Shown one piece after another: positions 54,859 through 64,000 of a stretch of DNA of 64,000 nucleotides. The position numbers were made by a program, and so were the translations under genes. Location: the NCBI RefSeq assembly GCF_018446385.1, contig NC_055988.1:166492837-166556836 (forward strand). Direction: 5' to 3'. The stretch comes from Zingiber officinale. Lineage: Eukaryota > Streptophyta > Magnoliopsida > Zingiberales > Zingiberaceae. Position 1 is the stretch's first letter, and each line of letters starts with the position of its first letter. The notes beneath the pieces are model-generated. The model was not told the DNA's origin. It worked only from the letters and a program-made list of their open reading frames with translations, and searched no databases.

Positions 54859-56985
54859 CACACATCATAAACATGCCCTCATCTTTGGGCACACATCAAC
54901 CACAACCTCTCCCCCTGAAGAGTTGCTTATCGTTGTTCACAACTTCACTCGTTGTGATCAACACGATAATAAAAATCTCATACCCTTCATTATCATCAAT
55001 GCTCACCCTTGAGAATTAACCACTTGAATAACCCAAATGAAGGTCACATACCCTTCATTTTTTATCAAATGCTCATCCATGAGCAAACTCCACTTAAACA
55101 ATGAGGATATCCACTCCCCATTAATTTCAATGCCCAACCTTGAGCATTTTCTCTAAAAGAAGGTTAACCACCTCCCAAGGTGTATGAAAAATAATTTTCA
55201 TGTCCTTAAAGAGTAACTCCCCCTAAAGACATGGTCGTACCTTCTGTTATTGCACCAACAATGACTTGGAATCCCTAAACCTTTAGGAAACCTAAATTTA
55301 GAAGTTTTGAGGTTCAAACATTCAATATTGAAACCAAACCTCAACCTAAACTTTAATTTAGTCTTCCCCAACCAATCCATCTTTGTTTTCAACATGAAAA
55401 TACCCTTTTTATGTATACAAATGTATTTTGATGGGTTTGGAATGGTTACCTCGACTAAACCTGGTTTGGAATGCTGAAATCAGGCTTTCCCAGCCAAAAT
55501 CAGCTTCCTCAATCGATTGGAGTTGGGTCCCAATCGATTGAACTGCTTTGAATCGATCCACTGATCGATTCAGCCAGTCTAGATTGATCGACTGATCGAT
55601 CCAGCGAGCTTCTGCTCGCGAGAATAGCCTTCTTAATCGATCGGCTGATCGATTGAGACACTCTAATCAATCGGGTGATCGATTGGAGTTTTGATAATTG
55701 TTGAAATTCCATTTCAGTCAACTTTAGAAACCCCTAGAAAAATCTACAAAAATCTAAAAATTGTGAAAATTTATGTAGATATTATTTAGGGCATATATTA
55801 TCATGGAAAAATAATTTTATAAGAAAATACTTCATATTTTCCAATATTGACACAAACTAGAGAACTTGCAAAAACTTTAGTGTTTTCTTCTAGTTTGTGC
55901 TCAACTATTCAATGATAATTACTATCAAAAGATAATCTTCATCAAGGTTTGCCAAAAGCATTTTAAAATGATTTTCAAAACCAATATCCCACTATGTTCC
56001 TTGGGCTTAATGCACATGACTTGTACATTAGCTTTCCCAATGATGGGAAAACACATACCTATGTGTTTTGATGAACTTAGAACTCAAAAGAATGCACTAA
56101 ATCAACATCTTGAGTTTTGTTCATCATCCTAATATCTCACTTGTATCTAATATGCACTAAACCACATACAAGTCACCTTATGGGTCTTTGTGAGATGTAA
56201 AGTTTGGTTTTGCCCTAATCTAGGGATCATGCATATCTATCTAGATATTTTTGAATACTAAACATCCATCAAGGATGTTACTTGTTAATTAATACCATTA
56301 GTCCTTAATAAACAAGGAATTCAAATGATGTATGATGATGTTATGACATACATCAAAAAGAAATAATTTTCAAAAGAAAATTTCTTATAACTATATGAAG
56401 TATGGATGACATGACATGGTATTTTTGTGTTTTTCATAATAAGGCATGAGTGCAAACATAAATAAATAAATATGATGTCATGGCATTTGATGGGCAAACA
56501 AAGCATGACAAGTTAGCATAGATAAAATACCTAGATTACCTACCTAAGTATTCTTAACCCCATAGCTAATTTTAAATCTAACCTAGATTGCCCAAAGTGC
56601 TTCAAGACAATGCCAAAGTCTAAATTGACATTTCTAATTCTCTTGATTAATTTATGCCAATTGAAATTAATCATATTCCTCAAGTGTTGGCATATTTCAT
56701 TTTTCCACAAGAGTAGCACTTTAAATTAAGGCTCGGATTGCCTTTAATCTCTTAAGAATATACCAAACTCCCAACTTGGTAGTTCTTATGATTTTCCTAA
56801 ATTGTGCCAATTAAGATTAAAATCACTATTTCCAAAATTTGGCACATTTTACTCTTCCAAAGAGTAAATGATATATCTATTTCATTTTCAAAGGTTAATA
56901 ATAACTTTGAAAATGCTCCTTGAGTGTCAACTTCAACATGATTAGGTTAACTACCCTTTCACTTAGAGTTGACACTCTCTAACCC
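54859..56985 (-). other. Noncoding domain of reverse gag-only Copia element
   Basis: A/T-rich DNA without an ORF. Between 55500 and 55690 lies a block of about six GATCGATC-type palindromes (for example CTAATCAATCGGGTGATCGATT) of the same type as in this element's LTRs. This matches the position of the palindrome block at 31826-31915 in the forward copy. Confidence 0.6.
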
Positions 56986-56987
56986 AT

Positions 56988-57536
56988 CTATGGGGTAGAG
57001 AAGATGCTCCTCGGAACCCAAAACCTATTGGTGCTCCTTGGATGCTCTAGGTACTCACTAGGGATAACCTCCCTAGATACCTTCCTAGTGACCTTGTTTG
57101 GCTTCTTAGAAGCCTTTGTCACATTTTCTAGGTCAACCCTAGAAATTGCTTCCCTTGTGACCTTCTTTATGACTTTCTTGGACTTCTTAGAAGTCTTAGT
57201 CACATTTGTTGCAAAAATACTCTTAAGGATGACCTCCCTAGTATTCTTTACTTGACCACTAGACCTAGGGTTTGTTCCATAACTATATGGAACTATATGA
57301 TAAGTAGGTACATCCTTTTTGGTTTTAGGTTTGTATCTCAAACCTCTATGACCCTTGGATGACTCTTGTTGTCCTAAACCTAGATTTTGACTCTTGGACC
57401 CTTGTGTCATATTTGTTATTTTTCGAAGAGTCCTCTCTAATTTGTCAAGTCTTGACCTCAAGACTTGATTTTCCTTCCATAATTCTTCACCCTTAGGTTT
57501 TTCACTAAAACCTTGATTTTTCTTCTTCTTAGGCAA
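56988..57536 (-). pseudogene. gag: Gag C-terminal part of reverse gag-only Copia element
   Basis: Homologous to the C-terminus of the forward gag: coiled coil ELWKENQVLRSRLDKLERTL, then YHIVPYSYGTNPR, a repeated NVTKASKKxKKV(T/I) basic motif and the end FWVPRSIF. It is separated from the main gag part by the stop at 57786 and frame loss at 57540-57785. Confidence 0.7.
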
Positions 57537-57785
57537 ATACCTAGAATCCTTAGGGTTCTTGCCTAAATTCCTATCTACCTTTCTAGGTCTAGGTTGAGAG
57601 GTTTTAGCATGATAAGCTACATGATTTTCCTTAATCTTATCATGCCTTCTATTTTCATGGTAAATAGCATTAAAATGATATAGATTAGAACTATCATGCT
57701 TTTTACCACTATTAAAGGGGGTAGGTTCAATGAACGATACCTTCCTTTTTACCTTGGAGGCTCCCCCTTGAATTGTGCTTCCTCC

Positions 57786-58784
57786 TTAAACCTTGACCAC
57801 CTTCTTCCCCTTAGGGCATTGACTTCGGTAATGCCCCTTTTGATTGCAAGAGAAGCACACAATGTGCTCCTTGCTCTTCTTTGTTCTGGGAATGGTCTCC
57901 TTAGACTTCTCCTTACCCTTTTGTGCCACTTTGTCCTTCTTCTTGACCAATTTAGGGCATTTTCTCTTGTAATGCCCATGTTCCCTACATTCAAAGCATA
58001 TGATATGATTTTTATTATTAAATGAACTATTTATACCTTCTTGTGTAGGGGTGGCTTCTTCTCCTTTGGATCCGGATGCGGAGGCTTCCTCTTGATCTGA
58101 TGATGATTCTCCTCCAATAGATATGTCTTGATTTGTGGAGGTGGAAGCTTCTTCATCCTCTTCTCTTCTTGACCCGGATGTGGAGACTTCTCCTTCTACT
58201 TGATCCGGTGTCACCAAAAGTTGCTCCCCCTCAATCCTAGAGGTGGAGATTTCTTCATCTTCATCTTGTACATGGAACAAGGAGTATGCTCCCTCCTTGC
58301 TCTCTTCATTGCATCCCTTTGAAGATGAAGCTTCTTCTTGGACTTCTTCTTCAGAAGTTGAGCATCTCTCAACTTCGGAGTCCTCCTCTTGGTCTTGATC
58401 CAATGAGTCACCCTTTTTGGATTCCTCTTGATTCGGTACAGTGGAGGGGATCTCATGGATTGATGTCAATTTGCTCCAAAGCTCCTTGGCATCCTTAAAC
58501 TCTCCAATTTTTCCAAGAATGTGGCTAGGCAATAGATTGACCAAAAGCTTGGTCACTTTATCATTGGCCTCACATCTTTGGATTTGCTCTTGGCTCCAAT
58601 TGCTTTTCTCGAGAACTTTGCCCTTTGAATTTCTTGGAGCCTCGAAGCCTTCCATTAGAGCAAACCATTGCTCTATCTCCATCATTAAGAAGTTTTCGAT
58701 CCTTGATTTCCAAAGATCGAAGCTAGTAGATGTGTACGGTGGAGCCACCCTTGTGTCAAATCCAAGTCCATCTTGAAATTGCAT
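57786..58784 (-). pseudogene. gag: Gag N-terminal part and zinc knuckles of reverse gag-only Copia element
   Basis: 332 residues. The UBN2-like N-terminus (FDLWKSRIENFLMMEIEQWF; AKELWSKLTSIHEI) is followed by a long acidic Glu/Ser region (about 115-250) and two CX2CX4HX4C knuckles at 263-276 (CFECREHGHYKRKC) and 310-323 (CFSCNQKGHYRSQC). It closes early at 57786 compared with the forward copy. The start is inferred at ATG 58784 near the reversed PBS (58904-58915). There is no protease or pol. Confidence 0.8.
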
Positions 58785-58917
58785 CTTGAAGTTGAGCTTC
58801 TTGAATTCTTTGACTTTGATGAATTTGCTCCAACTTCTTCACCCTCTAGCTTTGCTTGTTTTATTTGCCCCTTCCGGCGATGATTCCGGTGAAGAGCGAT
58901 CTCGCTCTGATACCACT

Positions 58918-60122
58918 TGTTGGGACCGAAAAGTAGCTAGAGGGGGGGTGAATAGCTCGTCGCGTGCTTCGTGGTTGGTGTTGCTTGTTTCTTCAAAGAT
59001 GTGCAGCAGAAATGTACAAGAAACAAAATACAACGGTAACAAATAGATTTTACTTGGTATCCACCTCACAAGAGGTGACTAATCCAAGGATCCACACACT
59101 CACGCACCCTCCACTATGAAACACACTCCTCTACGGTAACTATCGAAGGCGGAGAAGCCTTTACAAACTCTCATACAAGAAGAAAGGAAAGGATATGAAA
59201 TACAAGCAAAAGCTTACAATAAACCATAACCCTAACTTCTCTTCTTGCTTTTGATCCGCCTCTTGACTTGGAAGAACCTCCAAGAATCTTAAAGAACTGG
59301 CGATCTGAACTTGAGAGAGAGCTGTGGAGTCGCTGGTGAAGATCGGAGATGAATCATGTAAGCACTGCTGAAGGAAACGCTTGCCTACAGCTAAATACGA
59401 CGCCAACTGTCGGATCCCGATCGATTGGATTGCTCCCAATCGATCGGGGAGGCTTTGGATCGATCAACCGATCGATCCAGAGTGCCTCTGTGCTCTCTGG
59501 AATAGCCTGGATCGATCGGCTGATCGATCCAGGGCTTATCGCACACAAACAGCAGCTCCCAATCGATCCACTGATCGATTGAGACCTCTGGATCGATCCA
59601 CGGATCGATCTAAAGGGTTTCTGTTCGTGGGGACTCACCCGATCAATCAGCTGATCGATTGGGCATGATCCAATCGATCAGCTGATCGATTTAGATCTGC
59701 TGGATCGATCAGTTGATCGATCCAGATCTGCTGGATCGATCGGCTGATCGATCCAGATCTGCTGGATCGATTGGCTGATCAATCCAGATCTGCTGGATCA
59801 ATCGGCTGATCAATCCAGATCTTGGTGTTTACCCAAAAGTAAGTCCAAAGCCCCCTAAACCAACATCCAGTCAACCATGACTTGTTGGTACATAAAACCT
59901 AGCATCCGGTCACCCTTGACCAGCTAGGACTCTCTCACCAAGTGTCTGGTCAATCCCTTTGACCCACTTGGACTTTTCTCCTCTTGCCAAGTATCCGGTC
60001 AATCCCTTTGACCTACTTGGACTTTCACCAGATGTCTGGTCAACCTTGACCCATCTGGATTTTCCCGTGCCTGGCTTCACTCACCAGGACTTCCCTTCTG
60101 CCTAGATTCACTCACTAGGTCT
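58918..60122 (-). repeat. 5' LTR of reverse gag-only Copia element, cut by CACTA insertion
   Basis: It starts TGTTGGGACCGAAAAGTAGC and closely follows 42621-43800. The GATCGATC palindrome block is at 59415-59820 and the hairpin array begins at 59855. The LTR stops after CTCACTAGGTCT at 60122; the uninterrupted copy continues TCTCATCTGCC at 43797. Confidence 0.85.
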
Positions 60123-60149
60123 CACTACAAAAAATAAAGGATTTCGAGA

Positions 60150-60850
60150 CAAAATTGGGGACGAATTTTAAAAAAAAATTCGTTGCAAAAATTTTTGCGA
60201 CAAATTTTGGGACGAAAATTTTTTCGTCCCAAAATGGTTGATGCCAACTTTTGGAACGAATTATGGATTGTTGCAAATTTGGGGACGAATTTGGCGACGA
60301 AAAAAATTTTCGTCCCCAAATTCGTTGCAAAAAAGTATAGAAATTTGCAATGAAAACTGTTTTTGTTGCAAACCTAGGAACGAATTTAGGGACGAATTTA
60401 CATAAATTATCCGCCAAAATTGTCTTGATTTTTGCAACAAATTTGGGGACGAATTCGGTGACAAATTATATTTTGTTGCCAAGTTTGTCCCTAATATTGC
60501 AACGAATTTAGGGACAAATTCGGTGACAAAATTATTTTTGTTGCCATCTTTGTTCCAAATTTTGCAACGAATAATAAATTTGTTGCAAAACTGGCAACGA
60601 ATTTCGCAACAAAAACTTGCCAAATTCTTTGCACATAAGATAAATTTTCGTCCCAGAATTCATCCCAAATTCTGGGACGAAATTTGGGACGAATTTTGGG
60701 ACGAATTTTGTGGATTCGTCCCAAAATTCGTCCCAAAATCTGGGACGAATTCTGGGATGAAAATAATTTTGTCCCAAATTACGATAGAATTGGGACAAAT
60801 AATTTTCGTTGCCAAATTCGTCCCTATTTCAAATAATTTTTTCCAACTTC
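60150..60850. repeat. CACTA subterminal repeats
   Basis: Many direct and inverted copies of a 10-12 bp motif around TTTGGGACGAAT or its complement, plus variants with GCAACGAAT and GGGACAAAT. They are the likely binding sites for the element's transposase accessory protein (known for CACTA elements; inferred here). Confidence 0.7.
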
Positions 60851-61101
60851 AATTTCTTTCTACAGTACAATCCAAATACATACAAACCAAATTCAAATAA
60901 CAAATAATATGCATTCAACACATCCTAATTTAACATTCAACACATACAAATTTAACATTTAACACACCGATCAACTCATAATTCAAGAAGTATAAAGTTT
61001 GCAACAAAGTTTACAATATCCATCTTGTTCAAGCTACTAGAAAATATGATACAAAGTTCAACAACCCAATGTTTTATAAGTCCATCATCCATCCAACAAC
61101 A

Positions 61102-61166
61102 CTAAGAATACATATAGTCATCTTCATGTGCCACAAAATCTTTGATCCCCATCAAATCTCCTTTGC
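61102..61166 (-). other. Possible terminal coding exon on the minus strand of the CACTA element
   Basis: On the minus strand an acceptor-like TTGTTGTTATGTAG is followed by an open stretch reading KGDLMGIKDFVAHEDDYMYS and a stop (61102-61104). The acidic, tyrosine-containing end looks like a protein C-terminus, but I cannot assign it. It is the best coding candidate in 60900-61990, where I otherwise see only A/T-rich DNA. Confidence 0.25.
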
Positions 61167-61869
61167 CTACATAACAACAAACAAATAAACTAGATCATGT
61201 CTAACAAGAAAGATTGTAAATATTATACGATATGGCCATGTAAAAAGAATAATTGGAAACAAAACATAAATGTGAAATTCCTTAAACATTCTAATAAAAG
61301 CCCTAATTCTAATAAAAGTCATATTTACCAACGATATGAATCATCCATGTCATAACAACGGTAAATAAAATTATAAGAATTATTTTGAAGCTAAGTACAT
61401 GTATCGTAACTACGATACAACCTAATATAATTGACACATCATATAGAGAGAAAGAGAGAGAGATATTGTGAAGTATGGTATTAGGGTTTAAATTTTCTCA
61501 CTTAGTTAACTTTATTTTTCATTTTAATTTGCTGAATTTATAGTTTTGTCTTTGGTTGATATTTAATGTAAACTAAAGGATGTTTAAAATAATTGTTCAT
61601 TTCATTGTGTTAACTAGTTGACAATTTCATATGAATAACTTTAGCACATTTTTAACAACTCTTTACAAAATATTAAGGTAGGAGGATGCATCGTTATCTA
61701 GTAAAGAATTTTAGAATAGTGTAATGTAATTCTAGATGAAATATAAAACTTTTATGTATCTATATAGTTTTGAAACTATACATAGATCAAATTCAGAACT
61801 TTTATGCATCATTATCATTGAAGACAAAACAAGAAAGAGCAACTTATCAAAAAGAATGAACACAATTAA

Positions 61870-62525
61870 ACAACTATTTAAAGCTAATTTTAACATAATT
61901 ATTTAAAGTTAACTTTATATAATTAAACAACTATAACATAATTATTTAAAGCTAACTTTATATATAGATCAGTCAATGCATATTAAAGAACTTAGGAATA
62001 CCGAAAAGAGGTGAACAAATACAGCTGTCTTCAACTACACTGAGATCAGACCAACTTGAGACCTGCACAAACAACATTATCAAATCAGGAAAAAAATAAA
62101 GTCAGAGTATTAGAGACTTCATTCATATTGCCTAATTATGCTTTAATTTTGTTACTGGTACACAACTAAGAATCATATAGATTAGTCTACGTCAAAGATA
62201 AGTCATCTCATATAAATTTTTGTTATACATCCAACTTCGCTCATTCTGCATTTTACCTGAATTCAACTGTTTAGTTAAACATTATTAAAAGTTACTATAG
62301 ATAAATCTTATCATTGAGGACAAAACAAAAAACAACAGCTAATCAAAAAGACGGAACGCAATTAATCAACTATAATAAAATTATTTAAAGCTAACTTTAT
62401 ATATAAAGTAAATGCATAATAATGAACTTAAGAATACCGAAAAGAAGTCAACAAATACAGCTGTCTTCAACTACACTGAGATCACGCCAAAATGAGACCT
62501 GCACAAAAGAACATTATCAATTCAG
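61870..62525 (-). repeat. Direct duplication of about 0.4 kb with a possible mini-exon
   Basis: 61905-62085 and 62370-62525 are close copies (shared GAATACCGAAAAG, ACAAATACAGCTGTCTTCAA, CTACACTGAGATCA). On the minus strand each has a TGTGCAG acceptor-like end, a ~61-nt block and a GTATTC donor-like start. The block at about 62010-62075 is open in one frame; the one near 62440-62505 has stops in all frames. Confidence 0.45.
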
Positions 62526-62667
62526 ACAGTAATATTTGAATATTAACTTAAACAACTGATAAAATGGTGCACGGCGACAGGCATAAACAGTCCAGCCAAC
62601 TGCCAAAATGGTGCACAGCGGCAGCCATACGCCGTCCAGCCATCGCCTAGCAACGGGCAGCCACACG

Positions 62668-62835
62668 CCGGCCAGGCAGCGGACTGCCGGAGGCCAGGCA
62701 GAGGCTGCCGGAGGCAAGGCAGCCCCTGCCGGAGGCCAGGCAGCCCCTGCCGGAGGCCAGGCAGCCCCTGCCGGAGGCCAGGCAGCCCCTGCCGGAGGCC
62801 AGGCAGTGGCTGCCGCCGCTGGCCAGGCAGCAGCT
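62668..62835. repeat. GC-rich 21-bp tandem repeat (about eight units)
   Basis: GGAGGCCAGGCAGCCCCTGCC recurs every 21 bp (starts at 62689, 62710, 62731, 62752, 62773 and 62794, with degenerate units on both sides). The length is a multiple of three and both strands stay open across it (GGQAAPA repeats on plus, LRQGLPG repeats on minus). It is a sharp GC island in an A/T-rich element. Confidence 0.85.
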
Positions 62836-63117
62836 GCCGCCGCCAGCCATCGCCGTCATCGGTCGGAGATGTGGCCGAAACCTGGAAATCGCAGATGGGA
62901 AGAAGGGGGAACGGGGGAGAGAGAGGAAAGAAAAGAGAGAAGGGAAAAAGAATCGGGTTGGGAATTAGATCTAGGGTTTTTAGGAACAAATATTTTTTGT
63001 TCCCAATTTCGTCCCTAAAATTGGGACGAATTTCTGGATTCGTCCCAAATTTTGGGACGAATCCAAGATTCGTCCCAAAACTTAAAATAATTTTAAAAAA
63101 ATTAAATCAAAGACCGA

Positions 63118-64000
63118 AAGCTTATATCTTGACCTAGAGACAACGGAATTTGATGAAACAAGTTTCTATACGTTCGTATCGTTGCCCTGATCGTAAATAT
63201 GTCAAAAAACATATTTTTTAAATAATATTTTAAGTGATTCAAATTTTTAATACCAAATTAGGTCAAATTGGAATTAAAAATTTCCAAAAATAAAAATATA
63301 TGGTAAAAAATATTTTTATGGATATATTTACGATCAGGACAATGATACGAACGCATAGAAATTTGTTTCATCAAATTCTGATGTCTCTAGGTAGATAATT
63401 TTTAATACATATATAGGTTGCTATTAACTAAAAAGGTGTTGTGTAGTGAACGGTTGTAAATTAGTGTCTGAAAGCTTATATCTTGACCTATAGACATCGG
63501 AATTTGATGAAATAAGTTTCTATGCATTTGTATCATTGCCCTGATCGTAAATATGTCACCAAATATATTTTTTAAATAATATTTTAAGTGATTCAAATTT
63601 TTAATACCAAATTAGGTCAAATTGGAATTAAAAAATTCCAAAAATAAAAATATTTGGTAAAAAATATTTTTATGGATATATTTACGATCAGGACAACGAT
63701 ACGAACACATAGAAATTTATTTCATCAAATTCTGATGTCTCTAGGTCCGTATATAAGGCGCCCCATTTTGTTTTTTTTTTAAAGATATTTAAATTTTTGG
63801 GACGAATCTCTGGATTCGTCCCAAATTTTGGGACGAATCCAGAGATTCGTCCCAAAACTTAAATTAATTTAAAATAAATTAAATCAAAGACCGAAAGCTT
63901 ATATCTTGACCTAGAGACATCGGAATTTGATGAAACAAGTTTCTATGTGTTCGTATCGTTGCCCTGAACATAAATATATCACAAAACATATTTTTTAAAT
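63118..64000. repeat. Three foldback (inverted-repeat) units
   Basis: Each unit has arms of about 90 bp: GACCTAGAGACA..CGGAATTTGATGAAAC...TACGATCAGG-type sequence and its complement, around an A/T-rich ~85-bp centre. Unit 1 has arms at about 63132-63222 and 63305-63393, unit 2 runs from 63485 to 63747, and unit 3 starts at 63909 and leaves the window. GGGACGAATCC palindromes lie between units 2 and 3. Confidence 0.75.

Larger units (their letters stand above)
42621..60122 (-). mobile_element. Gag-only Copia element, reverse, interrupted by SIRE and CACTA
   Basis: Reverse order: 3' LTR (42621-44109), reversed polypurine tract (ATCTCCCCCTTTTTGATG, 44110), noncoding domain (44128-44297 and 54859-56985), gag (56988-58784), reversed PBS GCTCTGATACCA (58904-58915) and 5' LTR (58918-60122, cut by CACTA). 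A forward SIRE element sits in the noncoding domain (44298-54853). It lacks pol like the forward copy at 27145, to which its gag is homologous. Confidence 0.85.
60123..64000 (+). mobile_element. CACTA-type DNA transposon, left end and interior (continues past the window)
   Basis: The insertion starts CACTACAAAAAATAAAGG exactly where the Copia LTR homology ends, preceded by TCT, the expected 3-bp target site. A subterminal region (60150-60850) is packed with GGGACGAATTT/AAATTCGTCCC units in both orientations, as in plant CACTA elements. No transposase (TnpD/TNP2-like) domain is recognisable. The right terminus (reverse of CACTACAAAAAA followed by TCT) is not seen, so the end lies outside. GGGACGAATCC blocks recur at 62985-63085 and 63795-63865. 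Confidence 0.75.

Noticed and set aside
60115..60900. ORFs rich in FVPKF/NSSPN repeats on both strands
   Set aside because: Reading of CACTA subterminal repeats; low complexity and no domain.
62543..62989. 148-aa minus-strand ORF starting MFLKTLDLIPNP as a real gene
   Set aside because: Half of it is the 21-bp repeat, and the plus strand is open over the same region; no homologous domain is recognised, so only the repeat is annotated.
63440..63450. GTGTAGTG as the right terminus of the CACTA element
   Set aside because: It is not preceded by a T-run complementary to the left end (TTTTTTGTAGTG expected) and is followed by AACGG rather than TCT; the GGGACGAAT region continues to the right.

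Overview
The window is nuclear DNA of a land plant with a large, repeat-rich genome. Every coding segment I recognise belongs to a transposable element of a plant-type lineage: Athila-like and Tat-like Ty3/Gypsy, SIRE-like Ty1/Copia, gag-only Copia derivatives and a CACTA DNA transposon. I see no host gene, no rRNA, no tRNA gene and no CRISPR. A monocot of the ginger/banana type is only a weak guess from the general look of the LTRs.

Layout. 1-2325 is a reverse-oriented 2.4-kb-class LTR (family 'TGTTAG') sitting in the 5' LTR of Athila-1 (2326-10114: gag, protease, no RT/RNase H/integrase, extra ORF, 3' LTR). 10115-19000 is a decayed Tat-like element (gag, protease, RT, two RNase H domains, integrase, 75-bp tandem repeats, antisense ORF), split by a solo TGTTAG LTR at 11124-13637. 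19003-35519 is a second Athila sequence: protease, extra ORF, LTR, then gag and protease again. It is interrupted by a truncated TGTTAG LTR (22108-24999, itself carrying a solo Copia LTR at 23067-24606) and by a complete gag-only Copia element (27145-34219, TSD AATTC). From 35520 a reverse SIRE-like element begins. It holds a solo TGTTAG LTR (35971-38373, TSD CCTCC), another solo LTR (39920-40780, TSD AACAA) and a reverse gag-only Copia element (42621-60122). Inside the latter lie a forward SIRE-like Copia element (44298-54853, TSD ATTGG) and the left end of a CACTA transposon (60123 to beyond 64000). The nest is four levels deep (Athila > reverse SIRE > reverse gag-only Copia > forward SIRE).

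How the parts relate. The forward SIRE copy has a nearly open pol (PR-IN-RT-RH) broken by one stop, and gag with two. The gag-only Copia elements keep one gag ORF with two zinc knuckles, and share with SIRE the PBS, PPT, LTR start and LTR 3' end, so they look like partners mobilised in trans. The two Athila sequences lack pol at the same point and keep gag-protease plus the Athila-type extra ORF, which points to a propagated non-autonomous family.

The strongest unexplained signals are structural. (1) The LTRs carry serial short hairpins whose stems differ between units but stay complementary. (2) Several unrelated LTR families place an array of short palindromes just upstream of the TATA box, and in two families the same palindrome type recurs at an internal site. 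All structure and promoter statements are from reading only; no folding or database search was run.
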